DNA from: Ruminococcus sp. UBA3800
GTDB lineage: Bacteria; Bacillota; Clostridia; Oscillospirales; Ruminococcaceae
Assembly: GCA_002368715.1 (NCBI GenBank)
Contig: DFEO01000091.1
Span: forward strand, 1 to 7,493
Direction of reading: 5' to 3'
Length of the DNA: 7,493 nt
Shown: positions 6,471 to 7,493 of the stretch, in pieces
How positions within the stretch are numbered: the stretch's first letter is position 1
How the letters are laid out: each line of letters begins with the position of its first letter
Translations under genes and position numbers: made by a program
The notes under the pieces: generated by a model
What the model saw: only the letters and a program-made list of their open reading frames with translations
What the model was told of the DNA's origin: nothing
The model's database searches: none

Positions 6471-6929
6471 TCACTGAGCTGCGGGCGGGGCAGAGAAGAA
6501 ATCTCTCCACGCATAACCCTTTTGCCCCTCATATTCAACATAGTACCAGCCGTTTTCGTCCTTGAAGAACTTGCACACAGCACCCTGAGGAATAGTCGTC
6601 AGGTTTGCCGAGCTTGAATTAGGCTCGGGGTGCAGATAAACAGGTCCTGTACAGGTTATCTCTCCGACAGCGTCTCCCGAACCTGGATCGCTGTAAGGAT
6701 CTTCCTCCTCAGCGGTAGTCTTCTTCTTTTTGGTCTCCTTGACCTCTTCGGTCGTGGTGGTCGTCTCGGTCGGAACATACTCGGTAGAGGTTATTGTTCC
6801 GGTCTTCTTAGGTTTGCTCGTGTCATTTATAAACAGGCTCTTTACAAAGAACATAATAACAATGATGACCACAAGCAGAGTTATCATTATCGCAATGATA
6901 CCCTTGACCGTTGGTGAAATGGAATTCAT
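6471..6929 (-). CDS. Membrane-anchored protein with a C-terminal SH3b domain
   Basis: A 152-residue protein. A hydrophobic segment at about 8-29 is followed by a low-complexity linker (about 36-88) rich in Thr, Lys and Glu, then a bacterial SH3-like domain at about 90-146. That domain shows the pattern VYLHPEPNSSSANLTTIPQG (97-116), a GWYYVEY strand and a GYAWRDFF end. SH3b domains commonly bind cell-wall peptides or polymers, so an envelope-facing sensor, anchor or scaffold is plausible, but no enzyme domain is present and the function is unknown. The ATG at 6929 is preferred over one at 6941, because GGAAAGGA (6948-6941 on the minus strand) is 11 nt from the former and directly abuts the latter. 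It is transcribed towards the dlt-like operon from its own promoter, so it is not part of that operon. Confidence 0.8.
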   Translation of the reverse strand: MNSISPTVKGIIAIMITLLVVIIVIMFFVKSLFINDTSKPKKTGTITSTEYVPTETTTTTEEVKETKKKKTTAEEEDPYSDPGSGDAVGEITCTGPVYLHPEPNSSSANLTTIPQGAVCKFFKDENGWYYVEYEGQKGYAWRDFFSAPPAAQ

Positions 6930-6996
6930 ATATAACTGCATCCTTTCCGAATGATGTTAGTAGAAAAATACGCAATAAATTATTGCTCCAAAAACT

Positions 6997-7025
6997 ATTA
7001 TACTAAACTCTTTAACATAAGTCAA
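6997..7025 (-). promoter_or_regulatory. Sigma-A-type promoter of the SH3b gene, with a palindrome near the start site
   Basis: On the minus strand TTGACT (7025-7020) and TATAAT (7002-6997) are separated by 17 bp, close to consensus. Transcription would start near 6990. The perfect inverted repeat GCAATAA-A-TTATTGC (6972-6986) lies just downstream, where a repressor could block initiation or early elongation. The start site is inferred, not mapped. Confidence 0.8.
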
Positions 7026-7272
7026 TTAAAATTTGGTTACGATTTTAAGTTTCTTTGTTATTCGATAACGTTTTCGCCAAATGTGCCCTATTGTGAGCGA
7101 GTCCGCAGCTGCTTAGATGAGAGCTGCCTAAAAAGACGGTCGACATGATGCAGGAGCTTCAGGAATAATATATTATTCATAAATAAAGGGCAATGTTCTC
7201 TGACGAGGTGAACATTGCCTCTGTTCTTATAGAACTTTTCAGTTTGACTCTCTTGAACTTTCTGAGTTCTAC
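7026..7272. other. Spacer with inverted repeats, no convincing intact gene
   Basis: I see no gene with a credible start, ribosome site and family match here. The stretch 7117-7168 has codons like those of the neighbouring genes: a plus-strand frame ends KKTVDMMQELQE then TAA at 7166, but is closed by TGA at 7117-7119. It could be the decayed 3' end of a gene. A perfect 16-bp palindrome, GAATAATATATTATTC (7163-7178), overlaps that end. Confidence 0.5.
7189..7219 (+). terminator. Perfect 10-bp hairpin, possible terminator
   Basis: GGCAATGTTC (7189-7198) and GAACATTGCC (7210-7219) pair perfectly around an 11-nt loop. The plus-strand tail TCTGTTCTTA and the minus-strand tail CTTTATTT are only moderately T-rich, so the direction and the terminator role are uncertain. 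It lies 20 nt after the TAA of the possible gene remnant, which would make it that gene's terminator. Confidence 0.4.
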
Positions 7273-7301
7273 TTGACTTCTCAGCGAAAATCATGTATAA
7301 T
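7273..7301 (+). promoter_or_regulatory. Consensus sigma-A promoter of the ThiF-like gene
   Basis: TTGACT (7273-7278), a 17-bp spacer and TATAAT (7296-7301). The predicted start is near 7308. The 5' leader of about 39 nt holds the inverted repeat ATAGTA-GGCT-TACTAT (7315-7330), just ahead of the ribosome site AGGCGG (7335-7340). Confidence 0.85.
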
Positions 7302-7346
7302 AAATCATAGTTTTATAGTAGGCTTACTATGTTTAGGCGGTGACGT

Positions 7347-7493
7347 ATGTTAAACCAATTTTCAAGAACGAAGTTGCTGCTCGGCAATGAGAGTATCGAG
7401 CGCCTGCAAAATGCCCGTGTGGCAGTGTTCGGAATCGGCGGTGTGGGAGGATATGTCGATCAGCTGCCGGACACATTGTATCTGTCCGCCCGG
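7347..7493 (+). CDS. tcdA: N-terminus of a ThiF-superfamily protein, probably tRNA t6A dehydratase TcdA/CsdL (cut by window end)
   Basis: Only 49 codons are present and the frame is still open at the window edge. Residues 5-36, from FSRTKLLLG through ARVAVFGIGGVGGY, match the start of E1-like ThiF/MoeB/HesA proteins. G29-x-G31-x-x-G34 is the nucleotide-binding loop. The leading FSR...LLG segment without a longer N-terminal extension is typical of clostridial TcdA, which uses ATP to cyclise t6A at position 37 of ANN-decoding tRNAs. After Tyr36 the expected helix of the type AVEALARSG is missing and VDQLPDTLYLSAR is read instead, so the last 39 bases may not belong to this gene. The ATG follows AGGCGG by 6 nt, under its own promoter. 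Confidence 0.7.
   Translation, partial: MLNQFSRTKLLLGNESIERLQNARVAVFGIGGVGGYVDQLPDTLYLSAR

Noticed and set aside
6951..7148. 65-codon plus-strand frame after the SH3b gene
   Set aside because: It runs over the SH3b promoter, has no ribosome site, and its sequence is rich in Tyr, Asn, Cys and Lys as expected from AT-rich non-coding DNA.
7088..7294. 68-codon minus-strand frame
   Set aside because: It covers the hairpin at 7189-7219 and the -35 of the ThiF-like gene's promoter, and resembles no family.
1..7493. CRISPR array, insertion sequence, prophage or attachment site beside the tRNAs
   Set aside because: No spaced repeats, transposase, integrase or duplicated tRNA 3' end is visible. The tRNAs are intact and followed by their own terminator.

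Overview
The window looks like a chromosomal segment of a low- to mid-GC Gram-positive anaerobe of the Clostridia, most likely a Ruminococcus-like gut or rumen bacterium. This rests on the mix of AT-rich spacers with moderately GC-rich genes, canonical sigma-A promoters (TTGACT/TATAAT with 17-bp spacers), strong GGAGG-type ribosome sites, a TTG start, CCA-encoding tRNA genes, and a dlt-like envelope operon. The genus is an inference from style, not from a database match.

Layout. Positions 49-333 hold a promoter, two tandem glutamine tRNA genes (anticodons TTG and CTG) and a rho-independent terminator. An AT-rich spacer follows, with a sigma-A-type promoter at 470-498. It drives a tight five-gene operon on the plus strand (583-6376): an adenylation enzyme of the DltA/NRPS type, a 77-residue carrier protein of the DltC type, a fold-III PLP-dependent decarboxylase, an MBOAT acyltransferase of the DltB/AlgI type, and a membrane-anchored SGNH protein of the DltD type. 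The operon ends in a strong terminator at 6385-6424. A convergent minus-strand gene (6471-6929) encodes a membrane-anchored SH3b protein and has its own terminator and promoter. A gene-poor stretch (7026-7346) with several inverted repeats leads to a promoter and the start of a ThiF/TcdA-like gene that runs off the window.

How the operon may work. Four of the five genes correspond to dltA, dltC, dltB and dltD, which load D-alanine on a carrier and esterify it to teichoic acid outside the cell. The order is changed, and a decarboxylase is inserted between carrier and MBOAT, overlapping the MBOAT by 4 bp. Adenylation enzyme, free-standing carrier and PLP decarboxylase together match a known biochemical cassette: VinN/VinL/VinO in vicenistatin biosynthesis, with the related carrier-bound decarboxylation by BtrK on BtrI in butirosin biosynthesis. 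There a diacidic amino acid is loaded through its side-chain carboxyl and decarboxylated on the carrier to give a beta- or gamma-aminoacyl thioester. In the adenylation pocket the usual Asp that binds the alpha-amino group is replaced by Ile201, and Arg205 sits where a substrate carboxylate could be bound.

The proposal is that this is a Dlt-like machine that decorates an envelope polymer with a decarboxylated omega-amino acid, such as beta-alanine or GABA, instead of D-alanine. The substrate, the product and the polymer are all inferred.
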